Assembly (NCBI RefSeq): GCF_003326795.1
Contig: NZ_JPWI01000001.1
Span: forward strand, 558,001 to 622,000
Reading direction: 5' to 3'
From: Thalassospira profundimaris
GTDB lineage: Bacteria; Pseudomonadota; Alphaproteobacteria; Rhodospirillales; Thalassospiraceae
DNA: 64,000 bases
Shown: in pieces, positions 16,803-27,422 of the stretch
Layout: the number at the start of each line of letters is the position of its first letter
Numbering within the stretch: the stretch's first letter is position 1
Position numbers and translations under genes: made by a program
The notes under the pieces: generated by a model
Told to the model about the DNA's origin: nothing
The model's input: only the letters and a program-made list of their open reading frames with translations
Databases searched by the model: none

Positions 16803-16897
16803 CGTCCCTACGCCAGTATGAACTGGATCAGGTTCAACGGGTCACTGCGCTGATGGCTCACGGCAGTTTCTCAGCCCCCTGACGGGGCTCCCCTTGG
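16803..16897 (-). ncRNA. TPP riboswitch (THI box)
   Basis: Read on the minus strand, the region begins CACCAAGGGGAGCC, continues with a P3 stem into GGCTGAGAAA, then ACCCGTTGAACCTGATC and CTGGCGTAGGGA. CTGAGA and the CCTGATC...GTAGGGA blocks are the conserved pyrimidine- and pyrophosphate-binding parts of the TPP aptamer. It ends about 90 bases before the thiM start, leaving room for an expression platform that would shut off thiME when thiamine pyrophosphate is abundant. Confidence 0.95.
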
Positions 16898-17029
16898 TGA
16901 GTGCTCAAAATGGGTTTTAATCCGCTTTCTGTCAATTCATCCCGTTGGTCCTGGTGCCTGAATATGAAAATGGCGAGACAGCCCAGGCCATCCCGCCATT
17001 TGAAAGATCATCCCGATGGTTGATTGCAG

Positions 17030-19408
<2,379 letters not shown>

Positions 19409-19658
19409 GGTTTCTCCTTGTTTTGCTCGTCTGCCTGAAATAGCGGCTTTGGGCTCCCACGGAAAGAGTCTGTTTTCCCCAAAATTTTGCCAAAGCGCGG
19501 ATCGCGATTCAGTGTTTGATTCCAAAGGACTGAAATCCCATGCGTTTTGTGCGGTTCGGATGCGCCGGACCAAAGCTTGCGGGCCGGGACTGATGACGCT
19601 ATTTCTTTGGCAAATGTGAATTCAAGAGCGCGCAAGCGTGCAAAGCAGGAGAAACCGG

Positions 19659-19931
19659 ATGGCCGGAAAGTTCCGCGAGACCGTCATTCATAATGTCGCG
19701 CCCAAAGAAAAGGCCGAACCGCAAGCCGATGCCAATCCGGCAGATCAGGCAGGCGAGATCGCTGGTGCCGACGTTGCCCCGCAATTGTCGCAAGATGCGA
19801 TCAATGCACTGGCCGAAGCAAAGGCGTTCAAGGAAGCCGCTGCCAAGGCCCGGGAAATCGGTGGTCCCAAAGGCCCGGAACCAACACGCTTTGGCGATTG
19901 GGAAAACAAGGGCCGCTGTATCGATTTCTGA
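19659..19931 (+). CDS. DUF1674/SDHAF4-like succinate dehydrogenase assembly factor
   Basis: A 90-residue protein whose last ~22 residues carry the DUF1674 signature, GPKGPEPTRFGDWENKGRC followed by IDF. The mitochondrial homologue SDHAF4/Sdh8 binds flavinylated SdhA during complex II assembly; the same role here is inferred. The N-terminal two thirds are low-complexity and Ala/Glu-rich. Start is ATG 19659 with AGGAG 7 bases upstream. It is a single gene, terminated by a strong hairpin shared with convergent rpe. Confidence 0.85.
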   Translation: MAGKFRETVIHNVAPKEKAEPQADANPADQAGEIAGADVAPQLSQDAINALAEAKAFKEAAAKAREIGGPKGPEPTRFGDWENKGRCIDF

Positions 19932-19958
19932 TCGGCGATGGTCCATATCAAGATATGA

Positions 19959-19989
19959 AAAAGGCCGGAGCATCATGCTCCGGCCTTTT
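19959..19989. terminator. Bidirectional terminator between SDHAF4 gene and rpe
   Basis: AAAAGGCCGGAGCAT (19959-19973) and ATGCTCCGGCCTTTT (19975-19989) form a perfect GC-rich stem flanked by A and T runs, usable from both sides. Confidence 0.9.
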
Positions 19990-20018
19990 GTCATTTCAGG
20001 CGATCAGCGTTCTACGAT

Positions 20019-20684
20019 TTACGCGCCGCGGATTGCCTTGATGTTGTTGGCATATTCGGACGGGCCGCCTTTGAAGGTTGCCGATCCTGCGACCAGAACG
20101 TTTGCACCAGCAGCGATGACCTGCGGGGCGATTTCCGGGTTCACACCGCCATCGACTTCAAGGTCGATATCACGCCCGGTCGCGTCGATCATCTTGCGGA
20201 TGCGCTTGATTTTCTCAAGCTGGCTCGGAATGAATTTCTGACCACCAAAGCCCGGGTTCACGGTCATGACCAGAACCAGATCAACCATGTCCATGACATA
20301 TTCAATGACACTTTCCGGCGTCGACGGGTTCAGCGACACACCGGCCTTTTTGCCCAGTGACTTGATCAGCTGAAGCGAACGATGCAGGTGCGGGCCTGCT
20401 TCGGCGTGGATGGTGATGATATCGGAACCGGCATTGGCGAAGGCTTCGATATAGGGATCGACCGGCGCAATCATCAGATGCACGTCAAACACCTTGTCGG
20501 AATGCGGGCGCAGTGCCTTGACCACGTCCGGGCCGATGGTGATGTTGGGCACATAATGGCCATCCATCACATCAATGTGGATATAGTCGGCGCCAGCTGC
20601 GTCAACAGCGCGGACATCAACGCCCAACTGGGCGAAATCGGCCGAAAGGATCGAAGGTGCGATTTTGATATTCGACGTGGTCAT
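20019..20684 (-). CDS. rpe: Ribulose-phosphate 3-epimerase
   Basis: A 221-residue TIM-barrel epimerase interconverting ribulose 5-phosphate and xylulose 5-phosphate. Signatures are [34 protein letters not shown] (metal His and catalytic Asp), [21 protein letters not shown] and DGGVNPE. The metal-site residues and the phosphate-binding loop VAGSATF are present. It lies 132 bases downstream of rsmB on the same strand, a pairing common in alphaproteobacteria, so it is probably co-transcribed. Confidence 0.95.
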   Translation of the reverse strand: MTTSNIKIAPSILSADFAQLGVDVRAVDAAGADYIHIDVMDGHYVPNITIGPDVVKALRPHSDKVFDVHLMIAPVDPYIEAFANAGSDIITIHAEAGPHLHRSLQLIKSLGKKAGVSLNPSTPESVIEYVMDMVDLVLVMTVNPGFGGQKFIPSQLEKIKRIRKMIDATGRDIDLEVDGGVNPEIAPQVIAAGANVLVAGSATFKGGPSEYANNIKAIRGA

Positions 20685-20816
20685 GCGTCACGGGTCCTGA
20701 AGCAATGCGGGATATGGGAAATTCGGGCTTCTCATAACCCAAATCGGACGCCCTGTCACCCGAATGGGACTCATGGCTGCCTTGTTTGCGCGTTTGGCGG
20801 TTATTCTGACTCGAAA

Positions 20817-22163
20817 TCAGGCCTTTTTGACAAGCCGGGCACAGAAAAAGCCGTCCATGCCGCCAAAATCCTGCATATGGATTGGCAGAACACGCAGTTC
20901 CCCGGCATCGTTGATGGCCTCGTCCCAGCCGCCAAGTTCCGTGGCGGTGATGGGTTTGCGTTCATAATTCGGATGATCGGCCAGGAATGATTTGACCTGA
21001 TGTTCGCCTTCTTCGGGTTGCAGCGAACAGGTACAATAGATCAGCTCCCCACCAACATTCAGAAGCTTGTCGGCCTGATTAAGCAGTTTGGTCTGAATTG
21101 GCAAAAGCGAGCGCATCAGTTTGTCATTCTGACGCAACAAAATATCAGGATGGCGGCGAATGGTGCCGGTTGCCGAACAGGGCGCATCCAGAAGAACTGC
21201 ATCAGCACGCGGGGTGTCGGGGGCCAGATCGGTGGCATCCCCGGTGACAACTGCCGCCCCCAATGCAACGCGTTCAAGATTTTCAAAAACGCGTTTCAGG
21301 CGGCCTTCGGATTTATCAACCGCAATCGCACTGGCACCAAGCGATGCCAACTGCATGGTTTTGCCGCCCGGTGCGGCGCAAAGATCATAGATCGTCTTGC
21401 CCTTATAGGCCGAAAACAGGGTTGCCGGGATGGCAGCGGCGGCATCCTGCACCCACCAGTCGCCATCGCGATAACCCGGAAGGTCGCGAATACGACGACC
21501 GCTTTCAAGGCGGACCGAACCGGTCGGAAGAACAAGGCCATCCATCTTTTCGGCCCACTCGGCAGAGGTGCTGCGATCCTTGATCGACAGGTCGAGCATG
21601 GCGTGGCCAAGGCTTGCCTCGGCAATGGCCTGTGCGGTTTCGGCGCCATAGGCTTTCTTCCACGATCCGCGCAGCCATGCCGGGATGTTAAGTTGCCAGT
21701 CTTCGACACCTTCGGGCCATTCAAAGCCGTCACGCTGCAATCCGCGCAGGACTGCGTTGATCAGTTTGGTGTATTTGTGCAGTCCCGCATCACGGGCCAG
21801 ATTGACCGTACTGTCGACCGCACCGTAATCAGACGTGTCCATAAAGAACAGCTGTGCCACACCAAGACGCAGGATGTTGGTCAGGCGCGCAGCAACGCGG
21901 TCTTGCGGCGGCTGATAGCGCGGGGCCAGAACAGCATCGATTTCGCCCAGATGGCGCAGCGTGGTCCCAAGCAACTGACGCAGGAAATTGCGATCAAGTG
22001 ATGGCATGCCATAGCCATGCTTTGACAGAAGTTCGTCCAGGGTCACTTCGCCGCCACGCAATTCCTGCAATGTTTTAAGTGCAAGCATACGCGGATCGGG
22101 TGCCTCGACCGGCTGTTTGCGCGGGGCATTGCGTAGTGCTGGACGGGAACGACGTTCTGTCAA
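20817..22163 (-). CDS. rsmB: 16S rRNA m5C967 methyltransferase-like protein
   Basis: A 448-residue RsmB/Fmu protein. The N-terminal NusB-like domain (about 25-150; ALKTLQELRGGEVTLDELLS) precedes an AdoMet methyltransferase domain with YDLCAAPGGKTMQLASLGA (AdoMet loop). The two catalytic cysteines are in LLDAPCSATGTIRRHPD and YCTCSLQPEE. It methylates a cytosine in 16S rRNA. An N-terminal basic/proline-rich leader (RRSRPALRNAPRKQPVEAPD) precedes the NusB domain; the ATG at 22163 sits in a weak SD context. It heads rsmB-rpe. Confidence 0.93.
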   Translation of the reverse strand: MTERRSRPALRNAPRKQPVEAPDPRMLALKTLQELRGGEVTLDELLSKHGYGMPSLDRNFLRQLLGTTLRHLGEIDAVLAPRYQPPQDRVAARLTNILRLGVAQLFFMDTSDYGAVDSTVNLARDAGLHKYTKLINAVLRGLQRDGFEWPEGVEDWQLNIPAWLRGSWKKAYGAETAQAIAEASLGHAMLDLSIKDRSTSAEWAEKMDGLVLPTGSVRLESGRRIRDLPGYRDGDWWVQDAAAAIPATLFSAYKGKTIYDLCAAPGGKTMQLASLGASAIAVDKSEGRLKRVFENLERVALGAAVVTGDATDLAPDTPRADAVLLDAPCSATGTIRRHPDILLRQNDKLMRSLLPIQTKLLNQADKLLNVGGELIYCTCSLQPEEGEHQVKSFLADHPNYERKPITATELGGWDEAINDAGELRVLPIHMQDFGGMDGFFCARLVKKA

Positions 22164-22384
22164 AGGGATATCTCCGGTTTCGTGTTGTCTCGTGTAGTTA
22201 AGGCCGCCATGGCCAAGTGTAAAGCATCAAGCGTGTGTTTGAACGGCATGGCAGCCTTGTGTGACAGGTCATATTAACCTGTATCCGGCCCTGATTTGAG
22301 GGTGAAAAACCTTGCGATCAGGGGGCTGTCCGGCTAATCCAGACGGATCAGTTTACACCGATCAGGGACAGGGGCGCCCAAACG

Positions 22385-23398
22385 ATGACTTTCGCCGGAC
22401 TTGCGACCTTTTCGAGCATCTTTCTGATTGGCTCGATGTTGCTGACCTGGGTGGTTCTGAACTATCTGCGGCGCAAGGCGATCCTTGATATGCCCAACCA
22501 TCGGTCCAGTCACGCGGTGCCAACCCCGCGCGGTGGCGGATTGGCGGTTACCCCGCTTCTGATCATTCTGGTTGCTGTTGTCTTTATCCATACCGGCGTT
22601 ACGGCGATCAGCCACTGGCTGATGCTGGCCGCAGCAGCCGGTCTTGGTTTGTTAAGCTGGCTTGATGATCGCCATGATCTGTCGGCGGCGGTACGTTTTG
22701 CCCTGCAATTCGTTGCGGTGATTATTGGTGTCTTTGCCATCGACAAGCCGGTTCTGGGCGGGATTGTGCCGATATGGCTTGATCATGTTCTGGTGGTGTT
22801 TGCCTGGGTCTGGTTCATCAATCTGTTTAATTTCATGGACGGGATTGACGGCATTTCCGGTGTTGAGGCCGGATCAATAGGACTTGGCGTTTTCATTCTC
22901 GCACTTTTGGTGCCGCTGCCGCAGTTTATCGGGCTTGGCTATATCGGGCTTGGCATCCTTGCGATCATGATCGGGTTCCTGATCTGGAACTGGCATCCGG
23001 CGAAGCTGTTTCTTGGCGATGTCGGATCGGTGCCGCTTGGCTTTGTTCTGGGCTGGATGCTTTTGGATCTGGCATCCCAGGGGGCGTGGGTGGTGGCGCT
23101 TATCCTGCCGTCCTATTACCTGTTTGATGCGACCTTTACCCTGATCAAGCGAGCGTTACGTCGCGAAAAAATCTGGCAGGCCCATCGCGAACATTTCTAT
23201 CAGTTAGCCACCCAGCGCGGATTTTCCCATGCACGGGTTTCCACCATGATCGCGATCAGCAACCTGATCCTGATCGGGGTGTGTTTTGCGCAAAGTGAAA
23301 CACCCGACTGGATGCGGGTAATTGCCGCGATGATCATTGTCCTGTCACTGGTTGGCATGATGGTTCGCATGCCGGTCAAAGGCCGGTCGGAGCCGTGA
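22385..23398 (+). CDS. WecA/WbpL-like polyprenyl-phosphate sugar-1-phosphate transferase
   Basis: A 337-residue integral membrane glycosyltransferase with about ten helices. Motifs of the family are DMPNHRSSHAVPTPRGGG (35-52), WLDDRHD (92-98, catalytic Asp pair D94/D95), NLFNFMDGIDGISG (146-159), FLGDVGSVPLG (nucleotide-binding loop) and a late cytoplasmic AHREHFYQ. Such enzymes start lipid-linked glycans by moving a HexNAc-1-phosphate onto undecaprenyl phosphate. It is followed 125 bases later by a WbpM-like dehydratase, as in the Pseudomonas aeruginosa wbpL-wbpM pair, which supports a role in O-antigen or capsule initiation. The sugar is unknown. Confidence 0.88.
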   Translation: MTFAGLATFSSIFLIGSMLLTWVVLNYLRRKAILDMPNHRSSHAVPTPRGGGLAVTPLLIILVAVVFIHTGVTAISHWLMLAAAAGLGLLSWLDDRHDLSAAVRFALQFVAVIIGVFAIDKPVLGGIVPIWLDHVLVVFAWVWFINLFNFMDGIDGISGVEAGSIGLGVFILALLVPLPQFIGLGYIGLGILAIMIGFLIWNWHPAKLFLGDVGSVPLGFVLGWMLLDLASQGAWVVALILPSYYLFDATFTLIKRALRREKIWQAHREHFYQLATQRGFSHARVSTMIAISNLILIGVCFAQSETPDWMRVIAAMIIVLSLVGMMVRMPVKGRSEP

Positions 23399-23523
23399 TT
23401 GCGGTGACGCGGATGCGCATTGCTTGACTTGTTTCCGGGCGGGCGCGAAAAGAAAGCCTTATCCGCGCGGTATCAAGCGGGTATATCCTTTGACTAAATA
23501 GAAAACTGCCGTTTAGGAACCGC

Positions 23524-25485
23524 ATGTCGCGCATTTTACAGCGAAGCCATATTGCCTTTGCCCATGATGTTTTCATGGCTGCAATTTCATTTCCGCTGGC
23601 CCTGTATCTGCGGGTTGGCGATGGCGTGCGTTTCTATGCGACGGAAAACATTCTGTTTTCGGCAGGCCTGTTTACACTGATTGCGGCGGCATCATTCTGG
23701 TATTTCGGTCTTTATCGCGGCATCTGGCGCTATGCGTCACTCAATGATCTGACCCGTATTGCCAAGGCCGTTTCGGTCGCAGTTGCGGTCCTGTTCCTTG
23801 TGCTGTTTTTGACCACGCGCCTTGACTGGATGCCGCGTTCGGCCCCGATCATTCAATGGTTTCTGTTGATGGCGTTGCTGGGCGGGGCGCGCCTGACCTA
23901 TCGAATTGCCAAGGATAAATCGACTGCGCGGGCACTGGTGCGTCAGGGAACGACGCGTCTGCCGGTCCTGTTGATTGGCGCAGGTGACGAGGCCGAGGCC
24001 TTTATTCGTGAAACCGAGCGTTCCTCAGACACGCCGTTCAAGGTTGTCGGTATTGTGTCACTGACCGAGGGGCGTGTCGGGCGTAACATGCATGGCGTGG
24101 ATGTTCTTGCAACGGTCGACAAGCTTGAAGAGGTCATCAACAAGCTTGAAATCAGCAAGCATGGCCTGCCGCGCCGACTGGTTCTGACCGGTGATGCGCT
24201 GCGCCATGAAGACAATGTCAAATGGGTCGAGATTGCCGAACGTTTTGGCATGACGTTGGCCCGCCTGCCAAAGCTTGGTGATTTGCGCGAAGGTTTGGCT
24301 GATCCGCTGCAAATTCGCCCTGTTGCCATCGAAGACCTTTTGGGGCGTCCGCAGGCCCGCCTTGATCGCGACCGTGTGCGCGAGATGATTGGCGGCAAGC
24401 GGGTTCTGATTACCGGTGCGGGTGGTTCTATCGGGTCGGAACTGGTGCGCCAGATCGCATCTTACGGTCCGGCCAGCGTCACACTTGTCGATGCCGGGGA
24501 ATATAATCTTTATGCCATCGATATGGAGATGGCGGAAAAATACCCCGATTTGCCGCGCGAAAGCATTCTGGGTGATGTCCGTGACCGGACCCGGATCGGT
24601 CAGGTTTTTGATCGCTATCACCCGGAAATCGTGTTCCATGCTGCGGCCTACAAGCATGTGCCACTGGTCGAACATAACCCCAATGAAGGCATTCTGACCA
24701 ACACGCTTGGCACACGAAATGTTGCCGAAGCCTGCCGGGCGGCAGGTGTTTCGACCATGGTCCTGATTTCGACTGACAAGGCTGTGAACCCCGCCAATGT
24801 GATGGGGGCATCGAAACGTCTGGCCGAATGTTACTGCCAGGCGCTTGAAACCCTTCCGGCGGATCAGCGCGGACCAACGCGCTTTGTCACGGTACGGTTC
24901 GGCAATGTTCTTGGCTCGACCGGATCGGTTGTACCGTTGTTCCGTCGCCAGCTTGAAGCTGGCGGGCCGCTGACCGTGACCCACGAAGGTATTACGCGAT
25001 ATTTCATGACGATTGCCGAGGCGGTCGAGCTTGTTCTGCAATCAGCCGAGCTGGGACGTCATGGTGTGACCGATGGCGGGAAAATCTTTGTTCTTGATAT
25101 GGGGCGGCCGGTCAAAATCATTGATCTGGCACGTCAGATGATCCTGTTGTCAGGGCTGCAACCGGGCAAGGATGTCGAGATCAGGGTGACCGGCCTGCGT
25201 CCGGGGGAAAAGCTTTATGAAGAACTGTTTCATGACAGCGAACCACCCGCACCGACCGAGACTGACGGTGTGATGCTGGCAAGCCCGCGTGTTGTCGATT
25301 ATGCCCTGATCCGGCAGGTGTTTGACGCACTGGAAGACAGCGCAACCAATCGCAACACCCACAAAACCCTTGAGCTGATCAGTCAGCTTGTTCCGGAATT
25401 CCAGCCACCGGAAATCGGCGTAAAGTCGATCTTTGCCGATGCATCGGACGATAGCGGTACCGAACAGGCCAGCGGTTCCGTTTAG
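23524..25485 (+). CDS. WbpM/CapD-like membrane nucleotide-sugar 4,6-dehydratase
   Basis: A 653-residue protein. The N-terminal region has about four membrane helices (14-125), followed by a CoA-binding-like Rossmann domain (about 145-270) and an extended SDR dehydratase domain (about 290-600) with GAGGSIGSE (298-306) for NAD, ISTDK (415-419), and MGASK (427-431) where most SDRs have YxxxK. The Met replacement is the known hallmark of long WbpM/PglF-type UDP-GlcNAc 4,6-dehydratases. It would make UDP-4-keto-6-deoxy sugars for the glycan initiated by the preceding gene. Confidence 0.9.
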   Translation: MSRILQRSHIAFAHDVFMAAISFPLALYLRVGDGVRFYATENILFSAGLFTLIAAASFWYFGLYRGIWRYASLNDLTRIAKAVSVAVAVLFLVLFLTTRLDWMPRSAPIIQWFLLMALLGGARLTYRIAKDKSTARALVRQGTTRLPVLLIGAGDEAEAFIRETERSSDTPFKVVGIVSLTEGRVGRNMHGVDVLATVDKLEEVINKLEISKHGLPRRLVLTGDALRHEDNVKWVEIAERFGMTLARLPKLGDLREGLADPLQIRPVAIEDLLGRPQARLDRDRVREMIGGKRVLITGAGGSIGSELVRQIASYGPASVTLVDAGEYNLYAIDMEMAEKYPDLPRESILGDVRDRTRIGQVFDRYHPEIVFHAAAYKHVPLVEHNPNEGILTNTLGTRNVAEACRAAGVSTMVLISTDKAVNPANVMGASKRLAECYCQALETLPADQRGPTRFVTVRFGNVLGSTGSVVPLFRRQLEAGGPLTVTHEGITRYFMTIAEAVELVLQSAELGRHGVTDGGKIFVLDMGRPVKIIDLARQMILLSGLQPGKDVEIRVTGLRPGEKLYEELFHDSEPPAPTETDGVMLASPRVVDYALIRQVFDALEDSATNRNTHKTLELISQLVPEFQPPEIGVKSIFADASDDSGTEQASGSV

Positions 25486-25573
25486 GGTCGCTGCTTCCAC
25501 ATTCCCAAATTCATGTGACGTCGACTGGTGTGATATTCATTCCGTGGGCGAATGAACTCGTGCGGAATTGTCG

Positions 25574-25620
25574 TTTGTCATTGCCAAAAGTGGACAATAT
25601 CTTGCGTTCAGAATGACAAA
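25574..25620 (+). promoter_or_regulatory. Inverted repeat upstream of hglS
   Basis: TTTGTCATT (25574-25582) and AATGACAAA (25612-25620) are perfect 9-bp inverted copies with centres about 38 bases apart (four helical turns), 64 bases before the hglS start. A further TGTC/GACA pair lies between. The shape suits two half-sites of a dimeric regulator; no regulator is identified. Confidence 0.4.
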
Positions 25621-25683
25621 TTGGAATGACCGAGGCGTTTGGCCATTCCGGTTTCTTGCACGATCCGTCTTTTGGAGGCCCAC

Positions 25684-27090
25684 ATGTCGGCAAACGCATT
25701 TGTCCATCCTGATGAAATCCGTTCGATGTTTTCCAGTGCGATGTCGGACATGTATCGCGCAGAGGTGCCGCAATATGGCACGCTGATGGAGCTGGTTTCT
25801 GACATCAATCGGCAAAAGCTCTCAGCCGATCCGGAGCTCCGAGACGGTCTTGCACATAATGACGAGCTTGGTCGCATTGATCTTGAACGTCATGGCGCGA
25901 TCCGTCTGGGTAAACCCGAAGAGCTGTTTAACATGCGCCGCCTGTTTGCGGTGATGGGCATGCATCCGGTTGGCTATTACGATCTGTCGGTGGCAGGTGT
26001 TCCGGTGCATTCAACGGCCTTTCGCCCGATTGATGACGAAGCCCTGCGCCGTAATCCGTTTCGTGTTTTCACATCCCTTCTGCGTCTTGAACTGATCGAG
26101 GATGAAGGCCTTCGCACCGAGGCCGAAGCGATCCTAGCGGAGCGCGAAATCTTTACCCCGGACGCGCTGAAACTGATTTATCTGGCAGAAAAGAATGGCG
26201 GTCTTGATCGCATTCAGGCCGAACAGTTTGTTGCCGAGGCACTGGAAACATTCCGCTGGCACAGTGATGCGACGGTTTCGCTTGAAACCTATCAGAAGCT
26301 TCATGATGCCCATCGTCTGATTGCCGATGTTGTCTGCTTCAAGGGGCCGCATATCAATCACCTGACCCCGCGAACCCTTGATATCGATGCGGTTCAGCGT
26401 GATATGCCCAAACGCGGCATTTCGCCCAAGGCCATTGTTGAAGGCCCGCCCACCCGTAACTGCCCGATCCTTCTGCGACAGACCAGCTTCAAGGCGCTTG
26501 AAGAACAGGTCTATTTTGTCGGCGGCAGCGCAAAGGGGACGGCTGGTACCCATACCGCACGTTTTGGCGAGATCGAGCAGCGCGGGATTGCCCTGACCGC
26601 CGAGGGACGCAAGCTTTATGACACCCTTTTGGCATCTGTCCGTCATGCGGTTCAGGTCAGTGCGGGCGGATCGAATGCGCGCGATTATGAGACCGAACTG
26701 GCAGAACGTTTTGCGGCCTTCCCGGATGATTACGAGACACTCCGCGTCGAGAAACTTGCATTCTTCCGCTATAGCGTGACCAAGGCTGGTCGCAATGCGG
26801 TGGAAAATGTCGATCTTGAAGCGTCGGTGAATGATCTGGTCGATCAGGGATATCTGCGTGCCGATCCGATCATTTACGAAGACTTCCTGCCGGTCAGTGC
26901 GGCGGGCATCTTCCAGTCGAATCTTGGCAGTGACGAACAGAAAAACTATGCCGAACAATCCAATCAGGACGTGTTCGAGCAATGTCTTGGCGCGCCGGTT
27001 GCCGATGAGCTGGCCCTTTATGCCGCCCACGAGAAGGCATCGCTTGAAGCAGCCCTTGAAACCCTTGGGGTTCAGAAAAACGTTGCCTGA
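25684..27090 (+). CDS. hglS: 2-oxoadipate dioxygenase/decarboxylase (DUF1338, HglS family)
   Basis: A 468-residue protein starting at ATG 25684 behind GGAGG. It matches DUF1338. In Pseudomonas putida this family (HglS) converts 2-oxoadipate to D-2-hydroxyglutarate in D-lysine/aminoadipate breakdown. As I recall, the P. putida metal ligands are His70, His226 and Glu294, and substrate contacts are Arg74 and Val402/Ser403. Here H70 and R74 (ERHGAIR), H226 (GPHINHLTPR), E296 (RFGEIEQ) and V404/S405 (FLPVSAAG) fall at the same positions with a two-residue shift. It is single, with its own terminator, and complements the ALDH7 cluster at 9-13 kb. Confidence 0.9.
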   Translation: MSANAFVHPDEIRSMFSSAMSDMYRAEVPQYGTLMELVSDINRQKLSADPELRDGLAHNDELGRIDLERHGAIRLGKPEELFNMRRLFAVMGMHPVGYYDLSVAGVPVHSTAFRPIDDEALRRNPFRVFTSLLRLELIEDEGLRTEAEAILAEREIFTPDALKLIYLAEKNGGLDRIQAEQFVAEALETFRWHSDATVSLETYQKLHDAHRLIADVVCFKGPHINHLTPRTLDIDAVQRDMPKRGISPKAIVEGPPTRNCPILLRQTSFKALEEQVYFVGGSAKGTAGTHTARFGEIEQRGIALTAEGRKLYDTLLASVRHAVQVSAGGSNARDYETELAERFAAFPDDYETLRVEKLAFFRYSVTKAGRNAVENVDLEASVNDLVDQGYLRADPIIYEDFLPVSAAGIFQSNLGSDEQKNYAEQSNQDVFEQCLGAPVADELALYAAHEKASLEAALETLGVQKNVA

Positions 27091-27113
27091 TCCTGAACTT
27101 GGCAAGAATGAAG

Positions 27114-27137
27114 CGGGGTGGCCAGAGTGCCACCCCG
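27114..27137 (+). terminator. hglS terminator
   Basis: CGGGGTGGC (27114-27122) pairs perfectly with GCCACCCCG (27129-27137), loop CAGAGT, followed by TTTTCGTT. Confidence 0.85.
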
Positions 27138-27275
27138 TTTTCGTTACGGGTACTTGGCTCAGGTGGCGGCTTTGTTAAAAGCCGCCATGCAAGAATTCGG
27201 GGTCCACATTTTGCGCTGCACATGGTAAAGCTCCGCGCGAAACATGGTTCGGACTCATTGATCATGTGTCGGCCC

Positions 27276-27301
27276 GGACCGGAATGACATCATTCTGGTC
27301 C
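27276..27301 (+). other. Hairpin in the purH leader
   Basis: GGACCGGAATG (27276-27286) pairs with CATTCTGGTCC (27291-27301) with one G-U wobble and an ACAT loop. It is followed by CGTTAAAAG rather than a T-run, about 120 bases before purH. It may be an RNA regulatory element or a protein-binding dyad. Confidence 0.5.
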
Positions 27302-27422
27302 CGTTAAAAGGCCGGTCTTGCCCGCAACATTGTCACATTCGCATGCACGAGCAGCCATGCAAGATGATGCTTTGAGGGCCGATATATCATCAATGGGTCC
27401 GCAACCTTCATCACATTGATGC

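Larger units (their letters stand above)
27091..27422. other. hglS-purH intergenic region
   Basis: Contains the hglS terminator at its left end and a long hairpin at 27276-27301 in the presumed purH leader. GATATATC (about 27380-27387) is a short palindrome. No coding frame is credible. Confidence 0.5.
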
